Below, one piece after another: positions 50,140 to 61,184 of a stretch of DNA of 64,000 bases (position 1 is the stretch's first letter; every line of letters starts with the position of its first letter). The notes beneath the pieces were generated by a model. That model saw nothing but the letters and a program-made list of their open reading frames with translations. It was not told where the DNA came from and ran no database searches. Made by a program: the position numbers and the translations under genes. The DNA comes from Jaltomata sinuosa (lineage: Eukaryota; Streptophyta; Magnoliopsida; Solanales; Solanaceae). The DNA lies in contig QJPP01001753.1 in assembly GCA_003996215.1 (NCBI GenBank), positions 62,001 through 126,000 of the forward strand, given 5' to 3'.

Positions 50140-51612
50140 ACACCCTCAACTTAAAACGTTCGCTTGTCCTCAAGCAACATGACACAAAAACAATAATACG
50201 ACTCAACTAAGAAAACAACTCGTGTCTCTAGCAACTCATGGTCATCCAATGCTTATTCAATTTCAAATCAAGCTCCCTAGTAGCACACAAATATATGAAA
50301 CATTAACTTGCAAGGATCCAAACATGTCATTCTGATATGATGGAATATTATGCATACACACGCACAGCTATCCTAACAGTCAATAGACGATATAGAAATC
50401 TTGGTGCCCTCACCACAAAGAAGTCCCACACACAAGATTTAGGACTAGGTAAGACGCTCACACTCACAAACGATCTCAAACGATGCACATGTGATGCCAT
50501 AAGCTTGCCCTTACTATTCTATTTCAGTTCTTCAGAAAGCCGCTCAGGATCACTACAGGACTTGTTTAGACTTGTAATGAGGCTTCGGGTGCAAGTAGGA
50601 TACGTTTGGGGAATAGTGACTAAACCCTCCTTGGATTCACCAACCTACTATTTCCACATAACTTTACTTATTCACCTCCTTATTCCCTTCTTTCTAGCTA
50701 CAGGTGCGGCCTCTTTATTTTGACACTTCTTTTTATTTCTTTTTCGTTCTTTTTCATCTCTTTTTTTGTTTTTCTTCGTTTCTTTATCTTTTTCTTAGAC
50801 ACACACCCGGAATTTTCATTCTATTCACAACCAATCTTATCCATCCTATTTTTCTTCTCATTTACCTCTATAGTAGCCACCCTCAACTTAGGCTGATTGC
50901 CTGAGTTGAGGTGCACGATGTCCAAGGCGGACCAGGGCCAAAACAGGGATTCAAAGTTAAACAGGAACGGTGATGGGTTATTGAAAGAACATGGTCTATT
51001 ATGGCTCAAACAGGGATCAAAGGGATTATTTGGATGGTCTTATAGGTTAAGTGGACTGCACACAAAAAGGGCCTGTGATCCTTTCCTAAGCAACCAACTT
51101 CAAACTTTAACAAAATAGACCGGGCAAGTTCTAGATGCATGCACAGAGTAAGAGTTTATAACAATACGCTCACCACACACTTGGCACCAAGAAACCATAC
51201 CACTACCAACTATCAAGACAACAACTCGGCTTAACATACTTATTCCAATCATAACCACATAATGACATCTGAGGATCCAGACAGTCAATCGTTTCAAACA
51301 TAAGTACAAAATCGACTTTTTCAGAGGGGGCTCCTTTTAGTATATTTTCCAACAAAAACCGCCATGCTTGCTATAGACACTAAAAAAAACTAACAAAATT
51401 TAAAATAACAACCTAACCATAACAACCTAAACATGCCGGTTCTACTAGATAGCACACCGGAGGGAAAAGAAACACGGCAACAAAAACCCTCGGTGGTGTA
51501 TGACTCACAGGTATCCCAACACCCTCAACTTAGACTCATGCATTGTCCCCAATGCATACATATGAAAACTAAAAACTGTGAGAATAAGGAATACCTGTGA
51601 AGTCCATCGGAC
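50140..51612 (-). other. Element D internal region without enzyme genes
   Basis: Where an autonomous Athila-like element would carry RT, RNase H and integrase there are only short random frames. Recognisable items are a purine-rich end at the 3' LTR (minus TAAGTTGAGGGTGTTG, 50138-50153), two further copies of that motif at 50877-50890 and 51517-51532, a hairpin at 50881-50911 and a pyrimidine tract at 50723-50800 (purine on the element's strand). Confidence 0.75.
50881..50911. repeat. 12-bp inverted repeat (hairpin) in D
   Basis: CCTCAACTTAGG, 7-base loop, CCTGAGTTGAGG: 11 of 12 positions pair. It contains one copy of the purine-tract-like motif and its complement. Confidence 0.75.
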
Positions 51613-54189
51613 TCAGATTCTGACATGATGTTGGAGACCGCCAGGGTCTCCAAAGCAGGAGAACTCGATGGAGTGTGTGCACGCGACACCCTCATGTTGC
51701 ATTCCAGCTTCCTCTTTTATTTTCTCCATAGCTAGTCGTGACCGCTTCTTCACTCTTTCTTTGCAGGTTCTCTTGCGGTGTTTTCATTTTATTGATCTAT
51801 TTTCACCGCCTTCCTCTACATGTTTCCCTTCTCGCAGCCTCCTTCTCACAACAGCTAGAGTGTCGACCAAACCCTTCTCCTCAAGATGCACATCCGCATG
51901 AGCTTCCTCAATAACATTGACGACCGCGACCACCCTCATGTCACTTGGTTGCTTCATCAATTTGGACACATCGAACTTGACCACTTCGTTGTTCAATCTG
52001 AAGGTCAGTTCATTTCTTTCCATGTCAACCAATACTCTTGCCGTGGCTAACAAAGGTCGTCCCAAGATTATGGGAACTTCAAAATCCACTTCGCAATCCA
52101 AGATCACAAAGTCAGCTGGGAAGATAAGCTTACCGATCTTTACTAGCACATCAGACAATATTCCCACGGGTCGCTTTACCGAACGGTCAGCCATCAACAC
52201 TCTTATGGACGTTGGTTTAGGAGCTCCCAAACCCAATTGTTTATAGACTGCTAGCGGCATCAGGTTTATGCTAGCACCAAGATCACACAAGGCTCTTTCG
52301 AAGCTGAGTTTCCCAATAGTGCAGGGAACAGTAAAAGCGCCTGGATCTTCTTTCTTTTCGACTAACGATCTAGAGGAAATAGCACTGCAATGGTGGAGGT
52401 TATCTTATGGTTCGAAACTTACCGACCTCTTCTTGGTAATCAAGTCCTTCATGAACTTGGCATATCCGGGCATTTGTTCAAGCGCTTCAACCAGTGGGAT
52501 GTTTATTGATATCTGCTTGAGCATGGTCATGAAGTTCAGGAACTTACTATCATCCGCTTTCTTCTTCAATAGTTGCGGGAAAGGGGGCGGTGGTCGCGGC
52601 ATCATAGTTGGAAGCTTTTCAGCTTCCTTGCTTTTCTCCGCGAGCTTTTGAGTAGCCTCTTCAACCTCCTTGTCGTTGGTGTCATCACCCTTAACTTGAG
52701 TCTGAATTACCGGATGTGATTCCGGTAATATTTTGTCGCTTCTTGTAGTGATCGCCATATAGCTCGCGTCGTTCCTCAGGTTTTGAATCGTGTCACTCGG
52801 CAAGGTACCTGTCTTCCTTTGGTTTAGAGATGCCGAGATTAAGCCCACTTGCTGCTCCAATTGCTTAATCGAGGTGGAATGCGCCTCCACTATTTGACTC
52901 ATGGCCGATAACTCAGTCCTTATCTCCTTCACCCCAGAGTCAGTCGATTCTACCTTCAGCAGCATCTTCGCCATCATGTTCTCTAGCTTGGAAGTCCCTG
53001 CCTCGTTGCTAGCTTTGTCCCGATTACCAGGTGGTACATACAAGCCACCTCTATCGGTGTTATTCCTCCAGTTTCCCTGCTCTCGATCTCTGTAGCCAGC
53101 TCTTTCGTAGTAGTTGTTTTTCTGATAGGTCCAACCCTGGTTTCCTTGGCCATTGGCCTGGAAACCCCCCAAGTAATTCGCCTCCTCATCAGTTTCCAAC
53201 TCTGCTGCTCTACCTTGGGAACCCACAGCTTTTACCTTCTACATACCTCCTGAAAACAAGTGCTTTGTCAGTAGGTCCAACTGCGTTTTCAGATGCGCCA
53301 TGTCTTGGTCGCGCTCCTCCTCTTTTCTGCGCTGCTCAGCTAAAATACCAACTGCATAGGTGCTAGCTGCTACCTCTGTATCCCGTGTATGCCAGGCCCT
53401 GTTGGTTTTGGTGTGCCTGTCCAAAGTAGTTGTGGCCTCAACAAAAGTGAGACCCATGAATGCACCACCTGCTGCGTTGTCCAACGTCGGCTTGGTAGCC
53501 GAATTCAGTGCCCTGTAGAACGTCTGCATCAAAAAGTTGTCGGTCAACTGATGGTTCGGGCATTGTGTCAGCTTCTTCTTGAACCGCAACCAAGTCTCAT
53601 GTAACGCTTCATGAGGTTGCTGTCTGAAATTGCTAATTTCATCCCTCAACTGTATCATCCTAGAGGGAGGAAAGAACCTTTCTAGGAAAGCTCCTTTCAA
53701 CTCTCCCCAAGTTGTGATAGAGTCGGGGGTCAGCTCTGTCAACCACAATGCTGCCTCATCAGACAGAGACAACGAAAACAACCTGAGCTTGATTGTTGTC
53801 TGACTCACTCCAGGCAACTCAAACGACTTGCAGATGCCCACGAAATTCATCAGGTGCTGGTTTGGATCATCACCAGCGGCACCACGGAACACTCCTCTCA
53901 AGTTCAACAGCTGGATCATCGTGCTAGTGATGTTGAACTTGGCTCCGGGCGCTAGCGGTGGAAGAGCAATGGCGCCCGTAGCGCTAACTCCATCCAAGTC
54001 GATATCCTCATCATTCAGCATAACATCGTCCTGCAGACCACCAGCATTCAGATTTTGTTGGGCCTGCAGTTCTGCAGCGAGCCTTGCTGCCTCTTGTTGT
54101 GCGGCCATATTCCGCCTTAACGTTCTAGCAAGCTCGGGGTCGTAAGGTAATGTTGATTCACCCAAGCGCCGGGTACTTGGCATGCACAA
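51613..54189 (-). pseudogene. Element D gag-protease polyprotein
   Basis: One frame from ATG at 54189 (MCMPSTRRLGES) to TGA at 51613-51615, about 858 codons, with only three in-frame stops: TAG 53239-53241, TAA 52405-52407 and TGA 51784-51786. Gag core (Retrotrans_gag-like): LFSLSLSDEAALWLTEL, FLERFFPPSRMIQLRDEI, FRQQPHEALHETWLRFKK, then a GYRDREQGNWRNN-type basic part and a Pro-rich stretch (MMPRPPPPFPQLLKK). Protease: KEDPGAFTVPCTIGKLSFE, LCDLGASINLMPLAVYKQL with DLGAS as active site (usual in Athila-like proteases), and FEVPIILGRPLLAT as flap region. A basic tail (KHRKRTCKERVKKR) follows. No Cys-His zinc knuckle seen. Either recently inactivated or formerly read with stop suppression; the first is simpler. 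Confidence 0.85.
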
Positions 54190-54295
54190 GTCTGTACCCT
54201 GTCAAAAACAAAAACAACAAATAAACGTAAAAGCAGGAAAGTATGACTAAGAGTCAAATAAAACACACCGGACTTAATAAACAACCGTATTCCCC

Positions 54296-54310
54296 GGCAA
54301 CGGCGCAAAA
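54296..54310 (-). promoter_or_regulatory. Element D primer binding site (tRNA-Asp type)
   Basis: Minus strand TTGCGCCGTTGCCGGGGAA, next to the 5' LTR, corresponds to the complement of plant tRNA-Asp 3' end (TGGCGCCGTTGCCGGGGA) with a change at the CCA end. Distinct from the initiator-Met site used by all other elements here. Confidence 0.85.
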
Positions 54311-54313
54311 ATT

Positions 54314-55618
54314 TGATAACGCTCAAAGTACCACTCTAATTAGGAAGCGTAAGCGATCGTTGTCAAATATAGAACCCAACAAAGGTTGGGGTCGATCCCA
54401 CAGAGAATATGGTGAAAGTTAAGTCTTTAGTGAACTAGTTGACTAATGGTCAATAGTTTCCGGTAAATAAAGGGAGGGTTTTGTGTGAACAATGTGTAAA
54501 CAAAACGAACAATAATGTATGAGAAATAATCAGTAGGAGAATGAACTAGGGAAGTGTTTACCATGGCGTTGGTAACAATGTCGCTTCTAAGCTTAACCGG
54601 GTTCTTTCTATATGTGTGTCACGATGTGATTGAATTAATGGTATCATCTAAACGTTTCTCAACCAAATAGATGAATTTACTTTTCAATTCTCTCGAACTT
54701 GAAAAGGTATGCTTTTATATTTCAATCCTAAACATCAAGTAGATTAATCTAGTTACAACATTAATCATAAGACGAGAGTTGGTAGTCTCGAATCCTCGTA
54801 ATTAATCAAATTTCCCGGTTTTAATTTCTTTACTCAAGCAAATTAAACCTAGGCATGTTCTAATGTTTGCAACCACTAGAAAACATTAAATAATGAATGA
54901 TTAACAACGTGACAACATATATATTGAACCCGTCGCTACCCGGAATCTATAATGCTACTTTTGCCATGGCTCCCACAACCCTAGTTGTGGGAGTTTTAGT
55001 TAATCATGCTAGAAGAAGAAGAGAAGAAAGTCATATTCATAATAGAGAGAAAAGATTCTTACAATATAATGAAAACAAGCTTTAATTCTCCAAGAACAAG
55101 AAACCAAGATCCCAAGAACAATCAAGAACACGAATTCAAGAAGTAGAAAACGTGTTTCTTGCTCTCCAAGTCGACTAAATCTCTCCTAAAACTATTGGGA
55201 GAACTATTGTAAAAAGCTTGACAAATAAAATAAACCTAACATAGGGTATTTATAGGAGTCTAGGAAACAAAGTCCCAAAAACGTTAGGATTCCGCGTAGC
55301 GGACTGCCTAGGTGTGACGGCCAGGCCGACAGACCGTCACTGGCTTGACGGACCATCGCCGGGACCGTCACCACTAGGCAGTGGGCTGCCTCCACTTGAC
55401 GGTCACTGTGACGGACCGTCACATGTGTGATGGACCATCACTCAGGCCGTCACTCTTATCCAGAATGTCTTTTCGCTCGTATTTCCTTTCGTTACCGTGT
55501 TTGTCTCCCTTTCCTGAAAACATACCATAAAACATCAAAAACGACGACGGTTAATTGAAAACGTACGATTGTTCTTAGTTTAGAGACTTTGAAAGTGCCG
55601 TAGAATGGCGGCACATCA
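54314..55618 (-). repeat. Element D 5' LTR
   Basis: Plus-strand start TGATAACGCTCAAAGTACC, end GGCGGCACATCA. TATA-like TATAAATA (minus) at 55247-55254 and the dyad array at 55313-55465. Confidence 0.9.
55313..55465. repeat. GTGACGG..CCGTCAC dyad array, D 5' LTR
   Basis: Same motifs and number as at 49833-49985, with a few substitutions that break individual dyads (ATGGACCATCAC near 55430). Confidence 0.85.
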
Positions 55619-56934
55619 CCAGCTGAGCGGCTGACGGAATTGTACCCCTCTGGGGGCAATTTCTAGCATAATGACCCACAACTCCACAATCATAACAAGG
55701 CCCTGACGGCCTGAATTATCGAGATGGACCAGCAGAACCTGAATGTCCACCACGTCCGGAGTTCCCCAGGAGCTGCACCCCTCAAAGACTGATCCTGCTC
55801 AAACTGAGTACCACCCCAGGCCTAAAGTGAAGCCTGAACCGGTCGGCAGGACTGACCCTGGTGCTAGTGTGGCTGATAACCTCATCCCTACTACCCTGAA
55901 CCTCTACCACCCTATCTAGAACCACTATAGTTGCCCTGATGACGAGGCATCTTATCTTTATCCCCCTGATAATGTCGATGCAAGTCCTCCAATATCTCTG
56001 CTGGCTGTCTAAGCTTTGTCCACAATCCCCAAACAAACATGTGAATCATGTCTGGCTCAGTAGGAATAATCATGGCTCCAACTGGAGAAAGCTAATGGAA
56101 AGGAGTCTCATACTCAGATATAGACATGGATCCTAGCATAATCCTGGTGAACTGCTCTTGGCAACACTTATGATCACTCTGAGGTAAGAACTTGGTCATT
56201 AAGGCCTCATAAAAATCAGACCAAGGCATCGGAGGTGATGTATAAGTTCTACAAGCAACCTCTACCCTCCACCATAACTTTGCTAGACCCTCCAGTTGAT
56301 ACGTAGTATATCCAACCCCGTGAGTCTCTAGCAAACCCAGATGGTGTAACATCTCCTCACAAGTAGTAATTAAGTGATGTGGATCCTGACCTGATGTACC
56401 AACAAACCTCGGTGGTACCAATCTCAGAAATCTACTCACGGCCTTTTGCTCCCTATCTGTCATAGCTGGGCGAGGAGCAAGAGGCTGTGCAATCGCTGGA
56501 ACTAGAATGACCTCAGCACGGGGAGCTGCAGTAGCAGGTTGTGCTCCTGAACTCTGAACACCCAGGGTTACCCCCTGAGCGGATGTTTGTGCTACCTCAG
56601 AAGGTCGCTCCCCGATCATACCCAATAGCTGAAGTAGTAAACCACGAATATTCGAAGACTGAGTTGGGGCTGAAGCTGGCACAGAAACTGGTGCTGGAAC
56701 TGGTACTGGAGTTGGTGGTACCTGGGTTGTCCCCGGGTCCATATGTTGCTGCGCATGAACTAAATCTGGATCATAGTCATGCTCGGGCTCTATCTCAACT
56801 CTAGCAGCTCTAGCAGGTGTCGCTGCTTGGGGACATCCTCAACCCCTACCTTTACGACCTCTCTAGCCCCTAGCTAGTGTCGGGGGTGCAGGAGTCGGAG
56901 GCTCGTCCCTGCCTAATGCCGATGCTCAAACCAT
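55619..56934 (-). pseudogene. Element C gag, main part
   Basis: Start codon at 56932-56934 in the context MV, stop, ASALGRDEPPTPAPP, the chromovirus gag beginning; the second or third codon is already a stop. From 56742 a 216-codon frame includes a Pro/Ala linker and the capsid core FVGTSGQDPHHLITTCEEML, YQLEGLAKLWWRVEVA and QFTRIMLGSMSISEYE. The zinc knuckle CYDCGVVGHYARNCP (about 55645-55690) is intact. Element D starts about a dozen codons after it. Confidence 0.85.
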
Positions 56935-57132
56935 CTACAGAAGAATGAATTAGAGCATATGATATTACGAGAAACCTTCAAGGACTACGCACGATACAGA
57001 AGCAAGTAAGAGAGTCATATTTCCCAATATGTTACTATAGCCGCCCGAAAATTGAGTACAAACGTCTCCGCCCCGATCCACAGGACTCTACTATAAATTG
57101 GATCCTATACCAATGACACCAGCGAACCTAGG

Positions 57133-57144
57133 GCTCTGATACCA
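57133..57144 (-). promoter_or_regulatory. Element C primer binding site (tRNA-iMet)
   Basis: Minus strand TGGTATCAGAGC, exact, three bases (agc) from the LTR. Confidence 0.9.
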
Positions 57145-57147
57145 AGC

Positions 57148-60100
57148 TGTCATGACCCAATCTCTCGATCATGATGGCACCTACAACCCCCTAGTAGGCA
57201 AAATAATCCCCATAGCTTGGAACGGTAAGTAATGGGCTACTATATAACAAATAAGCGGAAGAACAGTACAAATAGCAAAAGTAAAGGAACAAGATGAAGA
57301 ATAAGTAATAGGAGTATATATATACACATACGCGGAATCTAAACCAAACCCCCAAAACCTGCTATCATAGTATAGAGCCAGAACCTACATCAGTGGAGTA
57401 CAAATGATACAAAATAATACATACAGATGTCTCTGAATGGTAATACATTACATGATACAAAAGATAAACTAAAGCTAAGCTCCAGTCGCCAAGAGCTCAC
57501 CCTCAGTCTGAGATGTCCAAAAGCTCCTTGCACGAGTCTCCAACGAGCTAACAGTGATGGCCCAAATTAGGATCTGCACCAGAAGATAAAGAGTGTAGTA
57601 TGAGCACCAATTGCAAATCAACTGGTACACAGTAGGTATCATAGGCCGACTGGGAACATATAAGATAAAAGAGCAGTAATAAGCAGAGAAGAAGCAAGTA
57701 GTCACAGAGAACAACGAATAAGCACACGGAAGCAAGCACAAAAGGAATACAACAAGACAACACACATGGCTAGCTACTAGAATACATATCACAGGTGAAA
57801 GAAAGAAACACGTATCCAGGATCCTCGCAACAACAAGTATATAAAGAGAGACTTAGAGAGTGGGAGGTATACCGATAACCTCAGTGAATAGAGAAGGAGA
57901 AGAAGAATGACGGTAATCATGCTAGAATACAAGATGCAATAAACCTAATTAGGCATACTAGTCTCAAGTCAAAAATTTAACAATTGGAAACCAAAGTAAA
58001 ACCTTAACAATAACTAATCTCAAAAGAAACCACAATAGGAACCAATACTGCGAAATAGTAATAATAAGTCTAACTACAGTCACATGGGCGCCCATACACC
58101 CAAGAAAGATAAGTAAGTGAGATAAACCCCCTGGCATCCCATACTACAGGAGCGTACACTCAGCAAACAACAAACAAGGGCAGAATCTCACACAAATGAA
58201 TGATATGATATGATATGATATGATATGCCGAACTAAGTGTAACAACCGTGTCGTATATTACCCTATTTAGTGCCCTAAAGGTCTAATAAAGGCGAGATCC
58301 ATGGAAGGAATTCTGTCGTACACCCCTTCCTCCGATTACCCTTTTTGCCCGTAGCACTTGGTCTAGAATGACAGGTCCATGGAGGTCAACTCGTAGACCA
58401 CCTTCTACACTCAAACATCAAAATGTCAATTTGGAGTGCCACCAGATCCAAACTAGTAGTCAAATGCTCGAAATGCATGCCTGAATTCTATCCAAGTCTA
58501 AATCAATGAAATAAGTCTCATAAACCCCCTTTCAGGGGTTCCTGGGCATATCCGGGTCTAAATCCATAGTAAAATAAGTCCGATGCTCAGCCTTACCGAG
58601 TCTAAAATCATTTCATATCAATAACAGAGTCAGTCTAGCACCTCGGTCCAACCGAGTCTAATATGAGTCGGAAAACTGTGACAACTCTCTCTTTTAACTT
58701 TTCTTACCCCAAAAAGATCCACTAAGGTAATACCCAACCATTTCATAATTAATTTTACCAAAAATGGGCCCCACGGGCCATGCAAGATTTAGAAATCATC
58801 AATAGTAGTCCCAAAGACAAAACTGTAGTAAAGTCATGAAGAAATCCTTTTATATGCATGATAATGGCATGCTCAATCACAATTAGTAGCCCAACGGCTC
58901 ACAATCAACCTATCGGCCCTACACAGGCTCCAATCATTCTACAGCACAGATAACCAACTCGATAACAAAAATAACAACGTCTGGGACTCACAAACATTCC
59001 CAATATCTCACCATCTATGTTCCAGAGTCAATATAAGGCCACACAAGACCACAAGGATGATAATGGCATATAAAAGAAATACTACAAACATCGAAGGAAG
59101 GAAACGAATTCAACATGAAGAAGCGGTCAAGATTTGTGGTACCAAGCTAGTAAACCCAACCCAAGGATGCCCATTAATACAATGTTATCCTATATATGCA
59201 GAGTCTAGGGAGTTTAGACCGTAACCTACATGTCGTCTAACGACAAACTACAAAAATGATGATATCCGAGGATGAACTGCTCTGAGAAGCCCCAAATGAT
59301 AATCAAACTATCAAAAACATAAATAACACATTAAAACGAGACTGACGACACCAATATCGCTATACTAAAAGCCAGGCCAAAATTTGGGTCAAAAGCAAGC
59401 CCCGGGGCCCATAACCCAAAACCAAAAATGGAAAGAAGCACAATGACCACAACTACGCCAAGAATACATGCTCCAAAATTGAGCAATTTTGGCCAAGGAA
59501 AAGGCTCCAAAATAGCCCACTCAAGAGAGGGCTTAAAGATGAAAACTTGAGAACAAAATCGGAAATTTAGCAAAGAAAGCTTACCACAACGAGAGAAATT
59601 ACGCAAAGGAGGTGAGTTGAACGAGCCCACGACCATGCAATCACAATAGGAGCAGAATCTACAAGGATTCCCAAGCTTTGAGAATTTACCAACAATGGTG
59701 GTTTTGAGCAAAAAGGAGATGAGTAATCTTGGGGAAGAAGACTTACCAACTATCGAGGGTGCACGGATTATCGATGAACAAATGATTTCTCAAGTCCAAG
59801 AACTGATTTAGAGCAATTTGGTAGAGTGTTTTTATGTTTAGAGTTGGGAGAAGTGAAGGGAAATGGCTGGAAAAACGAAAAACCACAAATATATACTGCT
59901 GGAAAATTGGCCAGCGCCAACGGCGCTAAAGGATGGTAGGCGCTGAGGCGCGATTGCGCTGAAGGCCATACCTACAACAAAAATCTGCAACTTTTGAAAA
60001 CTCTATGGGGCATTCCGGGCATAATCAGAAATCGATACTCAAAAACCAATAATGCTAATAAAGTGAAAATGATGTTCCGGACTCAACAAAATCAATGAAA

Positions 60101-60630
60101 CATCCATACAAGGTCGTTGCGAAGAAATGTTGACCCAAGTCAACACTAACCAACAAGCGACCAAATACTCAAAATGAGATCGGCTCACTCAGGACCTGGA
60201 CCAACCCCAAACTCAACATTTCGGAGCTGATGGAATCGTTGGTTTTCAAATCTGACGCTCCGATCATTGAGAGCTGACCAAAGTTACACTTTCAACTCCA
60301 AATGGCCTAAAAATAGAAAAAACTAACACAAACCCACACCGAAAGTTCTCAGGCCTCGACAAAAGGTCTAACTAGATCAAACTCAACATTTCAGAGCTAA
60401 CGGAACTGTCAGAATTTTATTCCGATCACGTTAGCTAAGAATGTTGACTAAAGTCAATGAATTCCTAAGTTAAAGCTCTAAAAGAGGCAAACAACCATAA
60501 AGACCAAACGAATGACCAGGGCACCGAACCACTAGTCCCAGCAAGCTATAAATGACTTGGGGCCACTACAAGAAAGCTCTAACAGTACAAAGAAAGTGAA
60601 AATGCAAAGATAACTGGAAGGGTTATCACA
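57148..60630 (-). repeat. Element C 5' LTR
   Basis: Plus-strand start TGTCATGACCCAATC, end GGTTATCACA. Pairs with 41660-45201. TATA-like element at 59887-59895 and array at 59907-59970. Confidence 0.9.
59907..59970. repeat. CpG-rich array in C 5' LTR U3
   Basis: GGCCAGCGCCAACGGCGCT and GGCGCGATTGCGCTGAAGG only. Lacks the middle unit present in the 3' LTR. Confidence 0.85.
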
Positions 60631-60635
60631 AGGAA

Positions 60636-61104
60636 CCATACTTCTTAATTAAGGCACCATTTGTGGTACAATTTCTAGAAGATGGTCTGAGAACATATTC
60701 TACTATAAGGTGACCTTTCACGAGTGAAAGAGGTTACATGCTTTTGAATTAATAGACTTTAATGCACTAGTGGGCTCTTCTCAAACCCTTGTGCAGTCTT
60801 TTAACTTTTATGATGACTCTATCTGAGAGCATCACACTGATAGGAATCTGAACTTTACTGTTTCCACCACCTCGAGGATGAGGCATGATTGAAGGAATTG
60901 GATCAACGCATGAATCTGCATAAGTTTCTGAAGGAACAACTCTACTGCATGATCTGGAGTATGAAAGAAGGGAAACATTTCTTAAATGCCCTGTAGCCTC
61001 GTGATTATATGTGTGGTGCACAACACACCCATAAAAAAGACTCTACTAGAAACGGCTTCACAGACACCCTAGGACACTTGAACTCTGTGCTCTGATACCA
61101 AGTT
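60636..61104 (-). other. Element G internal DNA, right part
   Basis: Continuation of G after C, up to its primer site. One minus-strand open frame of 84 codons (61021-60767, MHHTYNHEATGHLRNVSLLS start) contains a PHPRGGGNSKVQIPISVML segment; I recognise no family and cannot say whether it is coding. No gag-like sequence. Confidence 0.55.
61089..61100 (-). promoter_or_regulatory. Element G primer binding site (tRNA-iMet)
   Basis: Minus strand TGGTATCAGAGC, exact, followed by agtt and the LTR start at 61105. Confidence 0.85.
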
Positions 61105-61180
61105 TGTCAAGCCCCAAGACTACACCCTAGATGTGAACTTTAGCTCATACTCCTGGACTGACGTGGAACCCTGCCTCAGA
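61105..61180 (-). repeat. Element G 5' LTR, truncated remnant
   Basis: The first 30 bases (TGTCAAGCCCCAAGACTACA onward) match the start of the G 3' LTR, then about 45 bases match neither G nor F, and from about 61181 F gag begins. Some 2.7 kb of LTR and an estimated several hundred bases of F gag and protease are missing here. Confidence 0.65.
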
Positions 61181-61184
61181 TTTA

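Larger units (their letters stand above)
48837..55618 (-). mobile_element. Element D: Athila-like gag-protease-only LTR element
   Basis: LTRs of 1303 bp (48837-50139) and 1305 bp (54314-55618), TG..CA ends, flanked by identical ccagc on both sides. Internal 4.2 kb with a tRNA-Asp-type primer site and one long gag-protease frame. No RT, RNase H or integrase is seen between the protease end (about 51613) and the 3' LTR (50139). This is the structure described for TR-GAG-type non-autonomous elements, here with a protease. It must have been moved by enzymes of an Athila/Tat-like relative. Innermost in the nest and hence the latest of these insertions. Confidence 0.9.
41660..60630 (-). mobile_element. 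Element C: Del/Tekay-like chromovirus hosting D
   Basis: LTRs of 3542 bp (41660-45201) and 3483 bp (57148-60630) with TGT..ACA ends, an initiator-Met primer site at 57133-57144, gag on the right and pol on the left, separated by element D (48837-55618). Flanking 5-mers gggaa and aggaa, one mismatch. Without D the element is about 12.2 kb. It inserted into the non-coding interior of G. Confidence 0.9.
37105..61180 (-). mobile_element. Element G: non-autonomous LTR element, split by C
   Basis: 3' LTR at 37105-39861, purine tract at 39862, internal DNA 39862-41659 and 60636-61104, primer site at 61089-61100 and the first bases of a 5' LTR from 61105. The internal DNA totals about 2.3 kb and has no gag, protease, RT or integrase. 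The LTR and purine-tract region resemble element F (GATCATTCGTCCTCGAATGA after the tract), so G may have depended on F-like proteins. Left target 5-mer gagga; the right one is lost with most of the 5' LTR. It lies inside F's protease/gag. Confidence 0.75.

Noticed and set aside
50337..50904. Plus-strand frames of 128 and 66 codons rich in Phe and Leu
   Set aside because: They come from a T-rich tract in the non-coding part of D; translation looks like low-complexity sequence.
53828..54145. Plus-strand open frame of 105 codons, with others at 52268-52651 and 53031-53366
   Set aside because: They are antisense to the well supported gag-protease frame of element D and have no recognisable features.
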